This document shows positions 7,656 through 7,729 of a stretch of 7,729 nt of DNA, in pieces. Numbering within the stretch: position 1 is the first letter of the stretch; each line of letters starts with the position of its first letter. The DNA comes from Erysipelotrichaceae bacterium (lineage in GTDB: Bacteria; Bacillota_I; Bacilli_A; Erysipelotrichales; Erysipelotrichaceae), in NCBI GenBank assembly GCA_017620435.1, contig JAFZQL010000160.1, forward strand, positions 1-7,729, given 5' to 3'. The notes under the pieces were generated by a model. The model saw only the letters and a list, made by a program, of their open reading frames with translations. It was not told where the DNA came from and did no database searches. The position numbers were made by a program, and so were the translations under genes.

Positions 7656-7711
7656 AACCGCAGGAGGCTTTGCCTCGCCCGGTACATGTTAAAAGCATGT
7701 GCCGGGCTTTT
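7633..7711 (+). other. Three consecutive hairpins ending in a terminator; possible small RNA 3' part
   Basis: Hairpin 1: TGTGCTCT (7633-7640) pairs perfectly with AGAGCACA (7649-7656) around an 8-base loop. Hairpin 2: GAGGC (7664-7668) pairs with GCCTC (7672-7676) around TTT. Hairpin 3 is a terminator (separate entry). All three follow one another in plus-strand order, as in many regulatory RNAs. No known RNA family was recognised. A weak upstream promoter-like TTGACG (7579-7584) has only a poor -10 partner (TAAAAG, about 19 bp away). The segment abuts the point where the flippase loses its coding sequence. Confidence 0.45.
7677..7711 (+). terminator. Rho-independent terminator, plus strand
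   Basis: GCCCGGTACATG (7677-7688) pairs with CATGTGCCGGGC (7696-7707). This gives a 12-bp stem with one G-T wobble and a 7-base loop, followed directly by TTTTCTGTT. It would end plus-strand transcription. No plus-strand gene lies immediately to its left, only the antisense of the broken flippase and two smaller hairpins. Confidence 0.75.
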
Positions 7712-7729
7712 CTGTTGCCTAAGGATCTG

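Noticed and set aside
7604..7729. Plus-strand reading frame through the hairpins (open from 7607 to the edge)
   Set aside because: It is GC-hairpin and terminator sequence with no ribosome site; the encoded peptide resembles nothing recognisable.

Overview
The window looks like part of the chromosome of a low- to mid-GC Gram-positive bacterium (Bacillota). The best guess is a host-associated Erysipelotrichia or Clostridia member. That guess rests on three family types common there: a giant secreted protein with BspA-type leucine-rich repeats plus Listeria-Bacteroides (InlB B / Flg_new) repeats, a LicD phosphotransferase, and a GT4 glycosyltransferase of the cell-surface glycan type. Species cannot be assigned by eye.

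Left region (1-4719, minus strand): one continuous open frame of 1573 codons that runs off the left edge. It encodes a signal peptide, a strongly acidic linker, three leucine-rich modules, then at least twelve beta-grasp-type repeats. Seven of these (three and a half two-repeat units) form a tandem array with an exact 498-bp period. Plus-strand open frames in this stretch are shadows of it.

Middle (4720-5987): a 47-bp divergent gap leads to a plus-strand GT4 glycosyltransferase. It has no visible Shine-Dalgarno sequence. A perfect extended -10 element (TGTTATAAT) lies so close to the start that the mRNA may be leaderless. The -10 is near-symmetric and could also fire toward the surface-protein gene.

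Right (5984-7655, minus strand): a licD gene converges on the glycosyltransferase, and the two stop codons share one CTAG. Upstream of licD, overlapping it by 8 bp, is the C-terminal half of a Wzx-like flippase whose N-terminal half is absent. The break coincides with the start of a three-hairpin segment (7633-7711) ending in a plus-strand Rho-independent terminator. This looks like a recombination or insertion junction.

Together the right-hand genes are the remains of a surface-polysaccharide or teichoic-acid-type locus (sugar transfer, phospho-substituent decoration, export) next to a large, probably length-variable adhesin. I see no complete, clearly novel system. The most worthwhile leads are the homogenised repeat array, the putative leaderless/bidirectional promoter, and the truncated flippase joined to a structured-RNA-like segment.
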